DNA of 64,000 nucleotides, from contig CM043964.1 in assembly GCA_014529385.2 (NCBI GenBank), positions 103,492,587 to 103,556,586 of the forward strand, in the 5' to 3' direction. The notes beneath the pieces were generated by a model. That model was not told where the DNA came from and ran no database searches. It saw only the letters and a list, made by a program, of their open reading frames with translations. The first letter of the stretch is position 1. Every line of letters starts with the position of its first letter. Positions 12,301 to 23,260 of this stretch are shown piece by piece. The position numbers were made by a program, and so were the translations under genes. This stretch comes from Adiantum capillus-veneris. Its lineage: Eukaryota > Streptophyta > Polypodiopsida > Polypodiales > Pteridaceae.

Positions 12301-13676
12301 GGCATGTCTACATTCAGCGTAAACATTCTGCCCACACATTTGCCCTCTGTGATCAGCTTACAGCCATTCTGGAAATCTTCTACATAACAGCCATTTGGAT
12401 TGAAGCGAACCTGCAAACCCTGCTCAACCATTTGTCCAACAGAAACAAGATTCTTTGTAATGTTTGGGACATGAAGTACATCTGCTAAGTACTTTGATTT
12501 CCCACTCTTTGTATTTAGAGGTATGTCCCCTACATGAGCAATAGGGTGAGCTGTGTCATCTCCTGTCTGCACATAGCCTGACACATCTGGTTTGCGCATA
12601 TCTCTAAACCACTCTCCACGAGACGTCATGTGATTAGAGGCACCTGAATCCACATACCAAACATCATCTTGGGTGGAATTTTCTGCAGTCATTGTATTCA
12701 TTACATGCTGCATAACAAACATGCGCTCGTTTTTGCTGTCATCTACATCTCTGCTAGTAGATGCATAGTTGCCATGTTCTCTCTTTCTACTTGCTTTTCC
12801 CTTTGGACAGTCACGTGACATGTGACCTCTTTCACCACAAGTCCAACATTCTCTACTATCTGGAGTATGTTGCTGCCTGCTTGATCCTGCACCACGACCT
12901 CTTTGACTCCCCCTGCCTTGAGACTGGTTTCCCCTGCCACCTGTATTGTTTTGATTTGATTGACCTTCCAGAAATTGGCCCCTGCAACCCCTTGGGCCTC
13001 GACCACGACCTCTACCTCTACCTCTGTTGGAGTTAGAATAGAAGGCCTGTTCAGAATTATTTCTGCCATGAGAAGAAGATGTGTCAAGGTTCTTCTCCTC
13101 AAGAATAAGCATAGAAATCAAATCTTGGAACACGGGGATGTCGTCTCTTGTATTCATGGAAGACCTGAAATGTACATACTCATCTCCTAGACCATCCAAG
13201 CATGCACGGACAATGTCAACATCTTCCACTGAGACTTTAATAGATCCAAGAGCCTCAATGATACTCTTGATCTTCAAGGCATAATCATTGATTGAGAGGT
13301 TGTTCCTCTTAACCTGATTTAGCTCCGACTTTAGTTGAAGCTTCCTGGCCTTGGTGTTCACCTCGAACACTCTGCCTAAGTTTCTCCATGCAATGGCGGG
13401 GGTTTCAGCATCCTGTAGATAGCCCATCATGCCATCTGTGATGCTCATAGAAAGCCAATACATCACTTTGCTCTGGCCTTGTTGCCAGTCCCTCAAAGCT
13501 TTCCTTTGTTCTGCTGTAGCATTTGCCTCGGGAATCTCTGGTTCCTTTTCATTGTCTCCTTCTACATAGTCCCAATAACCTTTTCCTTTTAGGAAATTTG
13601 TTATTCTGAACTTCCATGCAGGGTAGTTATTTTTCTCAAGCTTCTCAGTAACAATCTGACTGAAACCGTCAGACAT
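9327..13676 (-). pseudogene. Copia Gag-Pol polyprotein with one in-frame TAG
   Basis: I choose the ATG at 13676 (MSDGFSQIV); the open frame extends upstream only from a TTG. Domains by approximate residue: UBN2-type Gag 1-190; RGRG-rich stretch and CCHC knuckle CWTCGERGHMSRDC near 275; protease DSGASNH near 340; GAG-pre-integrase around 450-510; integrase core around 540-665 with HTDVWGP, RSDGGGEY and NGVAERKNR; reverse transcriptase around 930-1180 with the catalytic YVDD near 1120; RNase H from about 1270 with YTDADWAG and SSTEAEY. A TAG at 9609-9611, probably from CAG, falls between LGVQVD and QIVIHCDN; the frame then continues open to 9327. All catalytic motifs I can check are present. 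The element could be inactive only through this one codon, or could rely on readthrough. Confidence 0.93.
9355..9363 (-). promoter_or_regulatory. Polypurine tract of the copia element
   Basis: On the element strand GAGGGGGAG, directly adjoining the 3' LTR. It would prime plus-strand DNA. Confidence 0.8.
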
Positions 13677-13953
13677 CTTGAAGCACCAAGACAAAATAGC
13701 TGCAATCTGCAAAAACCTGCAAATCTGCTGAACCTGCTATCGTTGTTCCTGTAACGCTTTCTACACTCAACGAGTGTCCACAATCAAGCGTTTCACAACC
13801 ACTGTACTTGTACAGTAAATCTCTGTATACTGCACTTTGGAGACCTGTTCAGAAACTTGTGCGAAAAACCCCTAAACTTGGGCATCTAGTCGTGGATTGC
13901 GAACGAAGGGATTGTGATGCTCTTGCTCTCTTAGCCTCTCTTGCCTGCACCAG

Positions 13954-13965
13954 GCTCTGATACCA
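13954..13965 (-). promoter_or_regulatory. Primer binding site of copia (initiator tRNA-Met)
   Basis: TGGTATCAGAGC on the element strand, abutting the 5' LTR. This is the canonical plant copia primer site. Confidence 0.95.
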
Positions 13966-14287
13966 TGTAAAGAATGAGGATGCAAGAGAGCTACAGAAGA
14001 CAAGCACAAAGCACACAGAGATGGGAAGCTTCTTCTTCTTCTTCACAGAAAAGAGAGTACAAAATGACTAAGTGCTAAAGCTGAAAAGTAGCACATATGT
14101 ACATGCGGTCACTAAGTGTGAACTCGCTAGAAGCGTACTAGGCTGGCACTATAAGTGTAGTCCAGCTGTAGAATCACTGGCAGAGATCCTCTGTGTCGGT
14201 CACCTAACGCGCCAGTGAGTAAATGCAGTAAGCGGCCAAGACCCGTAGTGGATGCCAGCTCAAGGTGTAGAGCTCGACATCTCAACA
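13966..14287 (-). repeat. 5' LTR of the copia element
   Basis: 322 bp, TG...CA, followed by the second GGGAC target duplication at 14288-14292. Confidence 0.93.
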
Positions 14288-14292
14288 GGGAC

Positions 14293-14861
14293 TGCACTAG
14301 ACCACATGTAGGAACCCTGGTTCCTCCCACACTCACAGAGGTGAAAGTGCTGATTATTGGCTTAAAACCTTTTCCTTCAGCTTGAGCACTCACACCACCA
14401 TGACTGATGTGGAAATTTGAAGCCTTTTTACACCTTTTTGACCATTTTTGACCTTTTTGGCCCCAATTTTGGCCAATTCTGACCCCCGGCGGGCATTTTT
14501 TGCGGGAAAAACCCCAAACGGACTCCAGAATTCACCAAATTTTTTACACTTGATAGATACACAAAGCACTTTGACACATCCCCACATTCCACTTTTGACC
14601 AATTGCACGCATCACCGCAAATCAGGAAACGTAAATAGATAGTTATCGCATGTACCAAACTTCTTGGGCAGGTCAAGGGTGTCCACACCTCCCACTTGCA
14701 TTATTTACATTCTATAAATCTCAAACAAACTCCCTAGAACCAGAAGAAGCCACCTGGAACCATATCTAAGGTGCCAACACCGTGTCCATGCATGTACGTG
14801 TGTCTTGGCTGTCGGCACGCAAGCATGACTATTTACAATTTGTACACGTTGCATCCTTTTT
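14293..14861 (-). repeat. Element H sequence resuming after copia
   Basis: Continues the H LTR interrupted at 9032 (join at GGGAC). Where H ends is not visible; no coding sequence is recognisable. Short T-rich runs TTTTTGACC recur at 14425-14460. Confidence 0.4.
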
Positions 14862-15335
14862 AAAAGGGAAAATCTACCAAAATACCCCTCTAATTTGAGG
14901 AAATTCCCAAAATACCTTTGTATCTATTTTGGTTGGATTGTTCAAGATTTTCTAATCTTGATTCATTTTTGACAATTGAGATCCGTATTTGAGTGCTCAG
15001 CATGTAATTTGTCACTAGTTACCATCGCAAAAAAGCAATTATTTCTAAAAATAATGAAGCAATACATCTCCAAAGCCTACATAACCAATTCAAATTGTAG
15101 TTTTAGCATCTTGTACGATAGACAATCACTCGTCTTGTTAAGACTTAGAGAAAAATTTACTTTTTGAGAAATTTACTCTCGCAACCAGAGGTATTTTGGG
15201 AATTCTGGAAAATTTGAAGGGCATTTTGGGAATTTATGACAAAATAATGGGGGTATTTTGGAAATTTTTGAAATTTGAGGGGTAGTTTGGAAATTTCCTC
15301 AAATTAGAAGGGTATTTTTGTAATTTTCCCTTTTT
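14862..15335. mobile_element. MITE-like element with long terminal inverted repeats
   Basis: About 474 bp with imperfect inverted repeats of about 54 bp: left 14862-14915 and right 15281-15335, each carrying AAAAGGGAAAAT, AATACCC and TAATTTGAGGAAATT in order from the outside. The interior has further degenerate copies of the motif GGTATTTTGGGAATT. No transposase frame. The flanks are T-rich, so the target duplication cannot be fixed; family (hAT, Mutator or other) is unknown. Confidence 0.7.
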
Positions 15336-15429
15336 GAAACTTGAAATCACTTTCCAAAGCTCCCAAATGCATGTAATTACATCCCTTTATAAATTTGCCC
15401 ATGCATATACATGCTACTTTGTACATGCC

Positions 15430-15905
15430 AAAAGTGGTCTATCAATGGTGGTGGACAAAGGGTGTTATGTGGAAGGATGTGCCATCGAGCAAATTGTTCA
15501 AGGTCTGGTTATGAGAGGAGACATCTGGGGGGTTTCTTATGTTTCTTATTCCATGCCTTGGATGCCCCAACTCTATCCCAACAAAGAATAGATGGACTTC
15601 TATCTGGTGTGGGTTACACTCCAGGGTCTCCCTCTCTGGCTCCATGACCATGTGAACTCCATAGATGCTATGCTTGACCCAGTGTTGTTCAATCAAAAGT
15701 TGCAGCAGGCTAGATCATGCTTAGACTTAAAGGTTTGCATATTGTGTAACATGATCACACCCATTCCCCAATATTTGGATCTTAATATGGGTAAATTTGG
15801 TATCTTTCCATAAGATAGGCATTTGTCTTGTTTCCAAACGCCTCCTACAAATGTTGGAGGAATCGTGACCATACTAGGGACTTCCCCAAGGTAAAAACTA
15901 TCCAA
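15430..15905 (+). pseudogene. DUF4283-like / zinc-knuckle relic
   Basis: Broken reading frames resembling the DUF4283 plus CCHC zinc-knuckle protein common in plant LINE ORF1 and related repeats. Seen: DFYLVWVTLQGLPLW, which fits the conserved W-V-x-L-x-G-L-P pattern, and about 80 codons later YKCWRNRDHTRDFPK, a zinc knuckle with its first and last cysteines altered. Stops and frame changes separate the parts. No reverse transcriptase accompanies it. Assignment is by motif only. Confidence 0.5.
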
Positions 15906-16075
15906 ACTCCGGTGGTCATGTCACCTTGGAGGCATGTCATTCAGAGGTGGAGGCACAAAACAGACCTAGTGGCCTCTACACCAGGACTGTGCACAATGGC
16001 CTCGTCATGGGAGGTACACAATAGGGGCACCACCTAGCATGGAATGTGGCTAGGACGCATGGTAAGGGGTCTGTA

Positions 16076-16250
16076 CATAACACAAGGAGAATGTGAGAGA
16101 AGGAGAGAGAGGGAGAGGAAGAGATCATTAGAGCTGCATTAATATAGGCTTCATAAACACCATAACACAAGGAAGATGTGAGAGAAGGAGAGAGAGACAA
16201 AGAGGAAGAGATCATTAGAGCTTCATTGTTATAGGGTTCATAAACACCAT
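16076..16250. repeat. 85-bp direct tandem duplication
   Basis: Two adjacent units starting CATAACACAAGG at 16076 and 16161. Each holds a GA-rich core and the phrase AGAGATCATTAGAGC. Differences are small. Confidence 0.8.
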
Positions 16251-16442
16251 ACAAACATTCATGAGAGGAATTTCACATAATCAACATCTCACAAACTCAA
16301 GTGTGCATGGTAGCGTAAACCTCTTGGCCATTAAGAAACCAAAACAAATAACCATAGCCAATACTATGCCATAGTAGAACTATGTGTGCGTAGAGGTGCA
16401 AACACAAGGATATACATATGAGAGCGTGAGTGCTAGAATTTG

Positions 16443-16463
16443 ATTGTGTGTGTGTGTGTGTGT
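16443..16463. repeat. (TG)n microsatellite
   Basis: About ten TG dinucleotides. Confidence 0.9.
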
Positions 16464-17343
16464 TTACAAAAGAGGAGGCCTCATTCTATAGGCCAAGAGA
16501 GTAATTAGGCGAGAGATTATGAGCAAGAGAGATAATTACAAAGTAACCTCTATTAGGGGCATTTCCCCAATGAGGAGCTCCATGTGCCCTGCTTTTTGAC
16601 CAATTTCCTCCTAATCGTCTTCAGCATGGCAAGCTTTTTCGCGATGCCACCTTCCATAGCTTGAGTCCAAGAGCTTTCTTATAATATTTGAGAGAATCTT
16701 GATAAAATATGAGAAAATCCAGCAATAATGGAGAGGGTGTCTGAAGTTGGATAACCATGGCTTCTTCCCGTGTGGACAGATAGGCTTCACCATTTTGGCC
16801 ATATTGCCCAATCCATAGCTCCAAAAAATAATTAAAAAATAGGGACAAAAATTCATCTCAACGCCTAAAAATTTTATGTTGACAAAATTTTAAATTTGTA
16901 ACAAAGAAATAGAGAAAAATCCCACAAAAATATGTGTTTGTCTTTTCTTTTCCATAAGTCTTCTAGGTGGTTCTCTCTTGACTCCATGTGCAAGCCTTGT
17001 GTCCACAAGTGAATTATGCTTACATTTAATTAAAATTTTGTTGACTCAAACTCCATAATGCATAAAATTCTCCTCCCTTTCACTATTGACTCTTATTCTT
17101 CGTTCGCCGTCAGGTAGTAGTGATCGTTAGGTAGAATCAGCATCCACCAGTGAAATTTTCAATTTCATATGGTTTTTTCCTACCTCTCCTTATTTCCGAG
17201 ATCCAAAACCACAGCTATGTACAAAATATATGGATTTTTTTTTTCATGAATCAGGTCCTTTCTCCTTTTCATTATGCCTTGAAGCCTTGCCATCAAGTAT
17301 ATATTGAGAGAGAGGAGGTCCAAATTTTGAAAAGCGGCCCTCA
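16464..17343. other. Unassigned; may include the 3' LTR of element C
   Basis: No coding signal. On the minus strand the sequence AGGGGGAGGGCTAA followed by TGAGGGCCGC at 17343 looks like a polypurine tract and LTR start for element C. The left LTR end is not identifiable with one copy. Confidence 0.4.
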
Positions 17344-17613
17344 TTAGCCCTCCCCCTGAAGCTAGAGACATTTATGTCTCTAGTTCTGTACTTGATTCTT
17401 CTTTAGTTGGAGGAGTCTCCCTCCTCGGGAATATCCATCATTGGTGCTTGATCAAAAATCAAAAAATACTACTGACACATGTTTTGTGGAGCCTACCATC
17501 TGCATCCATCAATTGGTAACTACCATTGTTTTAGCGCTTTCTAATGGAAAATGGACCCTCTCATGTGGGTGAAAACTTCTTATCCTTCCTAGTATCAAAC
17601 CTATTATCATACC

Positions 17614-18592
17614 TTAGGACGAACGTACCTTTTTGAGACCTTTTTCCTTAAGTCCCTTGTTGAAGGTAAGTCCATGTTGCTCTACATGTGCTGCACAATA
17701 GTTGATAGCATCTTCTCTTTCTAGTTGAAGCCTCTCTAGATCAAGAATGTGGTTGTGAAGATGAGCATTAGGGCATTCCATCTGCCTAGCTAGAACTATG
17801 AGACTTGCCAATTGTACTTCAATGGGTAAAACGTACTCCTTACCATACACCAAGTGATATGGTGTGTACCCAAGGGATGTGAAAAATGAAGTGCGATAAG
17901 CCCAAAGTGAAACCATAATATGCTTGTCCCAATCACTTTTGTGATTGTTTACCTATTTAGTGATGATCTTGCAGATCATATCATTCACCTTCTCCACCAA
18001 ATTGTTGGAATGTGGGTAGAAGGGAGTTGAGTGTCGTTGTGAGATACCCAGCTTCTCCATCATCTCTTCTACTAGATCTCCTCTAAAACCTGGTCCCTTG
18101 TCAAAAATTATTTCAAGAGGAGTGCCAAAACGGCAACAAATGTTTTCAAATACAAACTTAGCCACTTACTTAGCTGTAATCCGGGTGGTAGCAACTGCTT
18201 CAACCCACGTAGTCCACACCCATGATGATATAAAATTTACCTGATTGTCTCCTTGGAAAAGGCCCAATGGCATCAATTTGTCATTTCTCATATGGTCCTT
18301 AAGAGATTATAGGAGTTTGTGGCTCATATGTGAGCCTCCTATCCCCTACCTTCTGACATTCCTTACATGTTTTACACCAGTGATGCACATCTCTTTGTAA
18401 ATGAGGCCACACAAACCCGGTTTGTAGAACCTTCCTACTTGTGATTTCAAGTGAAAAGTGCCCTCCACAAACACCATAATGGAAACTTAAAATGATTTTG
18501 GTGATCTCTCTAGAGAGAGGTACACGCCTAAGAATTTGATTCTCACCCTTGCAGTAGAGGTCGTATAGGTGGTATTTGGTTGCCTTGTGCAC
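17614..18592 (-). pseudogene. Element C integrase
   Basis: Three open pieces on the minus strand. The zinc-binding N-terminus (18299-18592) has HYGVCGGHF...HHWCKTCKECQ. The catalytic core (17953-18165) retains the second acidic residue in FDKGPGF and the glutamate in NNLVEKVN. The C-terminal part (17614-17916) carries ALWAYRTS-like and YHLVYGKEYVLPIEV motifs typical of gypsy integrases. The segment between 18166 and 18298 is readable but broken by stops. The enzyme would insert element DNA; this copy cannot be translated whole. Confidence 0.8.
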
Positions 18593-18861
18593 AAGCCATT
18601 GCTTTTGGCCCTTAGTAAGATCTTTAGGAAACTCTCTATGTACAAGAAAATCATGATGCCAGGCATAGCATTGCTACCTTGGAAGAGAAGTAGCTTCAAC
18701 TTGATAGCACCCACTAGAACATCTTGTAGTTTCTCTCTAGCTAGAGCATCTGCCTCTTGATTTTTTGCTCAAGGGACATGATGTAATTGTACAACTTGAA
18801 ACTTCTCTAGAAGTTTATTAACTTGGTGCAAATGGCCCAATAATCTATGATTTTTACAAGC

Positions 18862-20584
18862 CTATGTTCCTTCTATTTGTTTTATTAAAAGCGTGGCATC
18901 ACCAAATACATTTAACCATTGAATACCTTGTGTCACACACCACTCTAACCCAAGAGTTAAGGCTGCGTATTCTGGTTCATTGTTGGAGTGGGAATCTAAG
19001 AGATGCCCGATGGAGAATACCTTTTTCCCTTGCTTGTTGAAGACAAAAATTCCCGTTGCAGCTTTGTTTACTATCCTCTTATAGTTTCCATCAAAGAAAA
19101 GAGAGAGATCCCTCTCTATCTTAGGGACTTCCAATGTAGGTGTTACTTCCTTATCAGTTGTCTTGATTTTTAGCTTATTTTCATAGTGGTGATGAGTGTG
19201 AATGCCTCCTAGACTAGATCTTATGGATCTCTCCACTTGCATTGTGTAGTCAAACTCTTGCAACCTTGTGAGCCATTTGGAAATCCTAGAAAAAACATCC
19301 ATGTGCTGCATTACATACGGAAATACTTCTTCCATGGTTAAAATTATGAATAGTCTAGATAGTAAATAAGATCAAAATTTGATAGTGTGAAACATTAATG
19401 CAAGAACTTTGTGATCCACTGTCGTGTATCCCTTTTTTGATGGATTCATCATGCAATTAGAGAAGTAGATAGGATGCGTGGAAGAAGTTTGAGGATCCTT
19501 TTGCATCAATACCGCCCCAAGTGTGTCATTTCCCACACTAGGTTTTACATAAAATGGCTCATCCCACTTTGGAGGTGAAATGGTGGGAAGTGAGGCTAGA
19601 ACTTGTTTGACCTCATTGAACTGTTGTTCATTTTATTCATTCCAAGTGAAGATCTCTTGATGGGTAACTTGTTGTAAAGGGAGAACCACCTGAGAAAGCA
19701 GGTGAATGAACATACTCAAATACCTCACCTTTTGAAGAAAAGAGACCAACTGTTTTGCTGTGGTGGAGAAGTCAAAGCCACCAAGGCTTGAACCTTGTTT
19801 GGGTCAGCTTCAATACCCTTGGCAGAGATCACATGGCCAAGAAGAGTAACCTTACTTTCACTAATGCAGAATTTCTCCACGTTGAGTTGGCCATGCAAAG
19901 CTTACAGCATAGCTAGACCTTCATAGACTTTCTCCAAATGAAGAGAGTGGGAACTATAGATACAAAAACAATCAATAAAAACACAAATTAATTTTCCAAA
20001 GAATGGCTGAAAAAAAAAGTCACATAGTGCTGAAAAGTTGTTGGAGCATTAATGAGACCAAAAGGCATAACTTTGTAAGCAAAACATCCCCATGGTGTGA
20101 CAAAGGTTATACTCTTTTCATCTTCTTTTGTGATGCTAATTTGAAAGTAGTTTGAGTAGCCATCACATACCGTGTAGCACTCATGTCTTGCTACCTCATT
20201 AAGATTTTCATCTTGGAAAGGAAGAGGAAAATGGTCCCTTTTTGTGGCTACATTAAGGGGCTTGTAATCAACACAAACCCTCCACTTACCATTCTTCTTT
20301 GGTGTGACTACCACTAGAGAAACCCACAGTGAGTCTTCAACAGGATAGATGAAAATTGCTTCTAGCAATTTCCTTACCTCTTTAAGCAAGGCCTCTTGTT
20401 GAATTACTCCTAGCCACTTGAGCTTTTGCACTACAGGTTTACTTCCCTCCTTGAGCTTAATGTGATGTTGAACTACTATGATGCTAGTGATTTTATCATA
20501 TTCATCGATGAACAATGTTGTAAAATTACATAGAATCAAAATATAATCTTCATGCTCCTTCCCACATAACTCACTAGAGAGCAT
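18862..20584 (-). pseudogene. Element C reverse transcriptase and dual RNase H
   Basis: The RT fingers and palm are readable at 19988-20584 (WVSLVVVTPKKNGKWRVCVD, then VMPFGLINAPTTFQ). Just beyond, at about 19960-19980, the metal-binding box reads FIDC instead of the expected F/Y-x-DD, losing the second aspartate. The connection and first RNase H region follow with several stops. A second, archaeal-like RNase H at 18862-19335 has LFFDGNYKR, HSNNEPEYAAL and FGDATLLIKQ, the feature of Tat-lineage elements. Confidence 0.8.
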
Positions 20585-20654
20585 TCGAAGTAGCTTACAT
20601 GATTCTACCAGAGCTTGTATACATGGTATCTCCCATTGGTTTTATGATGATGCA

Positions 20655-20864
20655 TTAGGTTGCTCCACTCTTCTTAGGGTCCTTCAGAATGGTCCGGATC
20701 ACCTCAATGCTACTGTTACTTTCTTTAGTCACTATTGACTCCTCCTCTAGAGTGGTTGAAGAGTCACTATTAGAAAACTCATCCCCAGAGGTTTCTAGAT
20801 CCATGTTGCGTTGTTGACTTGTCGTAATGTCATAAATTATTGGCTTCCCTTTGTCATCCTTCAT
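20655..20864 (-). pseudogene. Element C protease-RT linker
   Basis: Seventy-codon serine/glutamate-rich open segment between protease and reverse transcriptase, in the position of an acidic linker also seen in element B (30350-30470). No motif. Confidence 0.5.
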
Positions 20865-20882
20865 GTGGATTATATCGCTGTT

Positions 20883-21030
20883 CTAGTCCTTCTTAGCTCT
20901 CATAGCCATAATACAAGGCCTCCCTAGAATGATAGGATAGCCCTCCCCCTTGTGCAGCATGACAAAAATGTTTACATCTATCTCGGTGTTGAACGCCTTT
21001 ATCCTAACTGCATTTATAAGACCAACACGT
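20883..21030 (-). pseudogene. Element C protease, C-terminal part
   Basis: Open frame ending with GYPIILGRPCIMAM, the closing motif of a retropepsin-like protease. Its upstream half is at 40346-40520, on the far side of the A array. Codons upstream of 21030 in this frame belong to the A LTR, not to C. Confidence 0.75.
21027..21030. repeat. Target duplication ACGT, left of A array
   Basis: Matches ACGT at 40342-40345. A 4-bp duplication restores the host protease frame; a 5-bp one would not. Confidence 0.7.
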
Positions 21031-23133
21031 TGGTAGCGCCAAAGTGTGTCGACGCTAGAAGATGGAAGGGACAGGTGTGTCCAGGAAGGTAGAAGCATGG
21101 CAAAGGACTGGAGCAGCTAGGAAGTTCATGGGATGACAGGTAGCAGCGGGAGTGTATGCATAATGCGGCTTATAGGCCAAGAAAGGCTCCATAATGTGCT
21201 AATTGGGGTAGTAGGTGAAGAAGATGTAGAGTGCAGATTTTGGGTCCAGAAATGAAGAGCTTAAAGTGCTGAAAGAGCAGGTCCAGACGGCTCATCAAAC
21301 CGAGCTACGGAGCCCAAGTTATTGAAGGTTGAAGTTTTGATGGTTTACAGATTCTTGTCGGATAGGGCAGCTAGAGATAGGTGGTCCAAGTGGAGCTTGA
21401 GGTATAGATGTGTAGAGCTCAATTCATGAAGCCTACCCGTCTTTTCTGATTGCAGATCGGAGCCATGGTTTGCAAGATATGGTCAGTGGAAGTTTTTTCG
21501 GGGGCCGAGTCTGAGCCCACTTGGTCGCATTGGATAATGTGCCATCTGGCATCTTTTGGGCCTCGACAAAGTTCTAGAGCAGGGTGTACATCATATGGAG
21601 CCAGCAGGAAGTGACTGCATGCCAAACGGAGTCCGGAGCAAAAAGATATGGCAGTCGGAAAATTGGGAGCATTTGACCGAATTAATTACAGATGATTTTT
21701 TCCTTTTTTGAAGGTCCCGGTTCGAGGATGCCGAGGAGTCAAAATGCAGATACAGAGGATGTGATTGTAGCCAACAAGAGGGAGTTCCGGTCGGGCTTTA
21801 CAGCTTGGCAACAGGAGGTGTGAGCACAGGATGGCAGCTTAACCAAGGGAGGGCAAAAACTAGCAACGTAGAAAGGTTTTTTTAAAGGGTAATGAGGTTT
21901 TTGGGGGGCACCTCACGGGTGAGTGCCACGTGGCACGCAGAAAACCCCACATGCGATGGCGGTGGTCGGATCGACGGGATATAAGGGGCAAGGCATGAGG
22001 CTCATATAGCGTGTAGCAAGGGAATGGAGCTCTTGGGAGCTCATGGCTATGGCGCAGCCCAGTGCGCGCTGCGCAGGCGGAATTTCGGGCCTGTTTTGGC
22101 GGCAGTGGCCGGCGGTGTTGGATGTCGGTGGCGCCCGCGGTGGTGAGCCCAGTGATGACGTGGTAGACCCAAATAGGGGGGTGTTCCCGTGGCTATCAAA
22201 GCCCCAATATTTTAAAGGAGGAGGAGGAGAGCAATAGCGAGGTCGCTATTGCCCTCCCCTCTCAGGTAAGGGATGAGGCCCACAGCAGAGAGAGAGAGAG
22301 AGGAAGTCCGGGAGCAAAGAGGTGGACAAGGCCAAATGCAAAGGCACCAAAGGAGGAGATCCAGACGGCCAAGGTCAAAGGTGCAAGTGGCCATGGTGTG
22401 GCATGCAAGGTTTCCAAAAATACACTAGGCCAAGTGTTGGCAATGCATAAAATTTCTAAAAGAACTCCAAAGGGAGTGCACGACATGGTATCACACCACA
22501 TTTTATTCTTTTTAGGACTCCTATGCACACACCTATAAAAGGGTGCTTATGTTCATTTGTAAGGGCTTTTTTGCCAAGAGTCTTTTGGACCAGTGCTATT
22601 TTGCCAAAGGTCTTTTTTTGGGACCAATATCTTTTTTTGGGACCAGTGTCTTTTGCCAAGGAGGGCTTTGGACCAAGGAGGGTTTTTTTGCCAAGGCTTT
22701 TGGAGCTCTTGTTTCTGGTTGCCGAGGTTCATGCCGGCGGTGTGTTGGATGTACATGATATTTCCTATGCTAGTAGACTATTCCCTACTGTTTCAGGCGT
22801 CATTCCCCCATCCCCCTTCTCTTCTCTACTTGTGTGCGTGTGTTTCCGGGTGTGTGTCGCCGTGTGTGCCCCCCCGAGGGTGGTCGTGCAAAGAGAGATA
22901 GAGAGAGGTTGTGCGAGTGCGGAAGGCTGTGAATTGAGCGGAGCGGAGTGATTGAGTCTGTCTGGTGCATTGCAAGGCCCGGTGTGCGTATGATGGTGTG
23001 AAAGCGATGGTTTGCTTGCGGGTAGTGTTGAGTTTTGAAGGTGAACTCTAGTGGATTGGGGCGCTGTGTATACCCTGGGCTATAGTGAGGCATTGTGTTG
23101 TGTGTTGGGTGTGTTCCCCTTTCCCCCTCTCCA
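21031..23133 (+). repeat. A family LTR1 (2103 bp)
   Basis: Starts TGGTAGCGCCAAAGTG and ends CCCCTCTCCA. Contains a strong TATA box (22534-22540), a short GA run (22285-22301) and, just after the TATA, repeated phrases TTTTGCCAAG and TTTGGGACCA. Confidence 0.9.
22534..22540 (+). promoter_or_regulatory. TATA box of A LTR1
   Basis: CCTATAAAAGGG context, conserved in LTR2 (35533-35539) and LTR3 (39743-39749). It would start transcription about 30 bp downstream. Confidence 0.75.
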
Positions 23134-23138
23134 TCTTC

Positions 23139-23157
23139 TGGTGCCCCCACTGAGGAG
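23139..23157 (+). promoter_or_regulatory. Primer binding site of A, internal 1
   Basis: TGGTGCCCCCACTGAGGAG, five bases (TCTTC) after the LTR end. The same site is at 36045-36063 in internal 2. Similar to the element B site TGGCGCCCCCACGGAGGA. The tRNA is not identified. Confidence 0.65.
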
Positions 23158-23260
23158 CTGTGTGATGCTCCAATTTGCGGTACAAAGTGGTGTTTTTTTT
23201 CCAACGAAGCGTTTGGCTCACGGTCGAGATGTTTGATGGTCGAGGTTGAAGCTGAAAGAG

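Larger units (their letters stand above)
9033..14287 (-). mobile_element. Ty1/copia retrotransposon, nearly intact (5255 bp)
   Basis: Complete element on the minus strand: 322-bp LTRs, initiator tRNA-Met primer site, one gag-pol frame, polypurine tract, and a perfect 5-bp target duplication GGGAC. The LTRs differ at only three positions, so insertion is recent relative to everything around it. The domain order Gag, protease, integrase, reverse transcriptase, RNase H defines Pseudoviridae/Ty1-copia. A single in-frame TAG near the end of RNase H is the only visible lesion. Confidence 0.95.

Noticed and set aside
22523-22951. 142-codon open frame after the TATA box in A LTR1, also open in LTR3 and shorter in LTR2
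   Set aside because: Composition follows the repeated TTTTGCCAAG/TTTGGGACCA phrases; length changes between LTRs through indels that are not multiples of three, and no start context or motif supports it.
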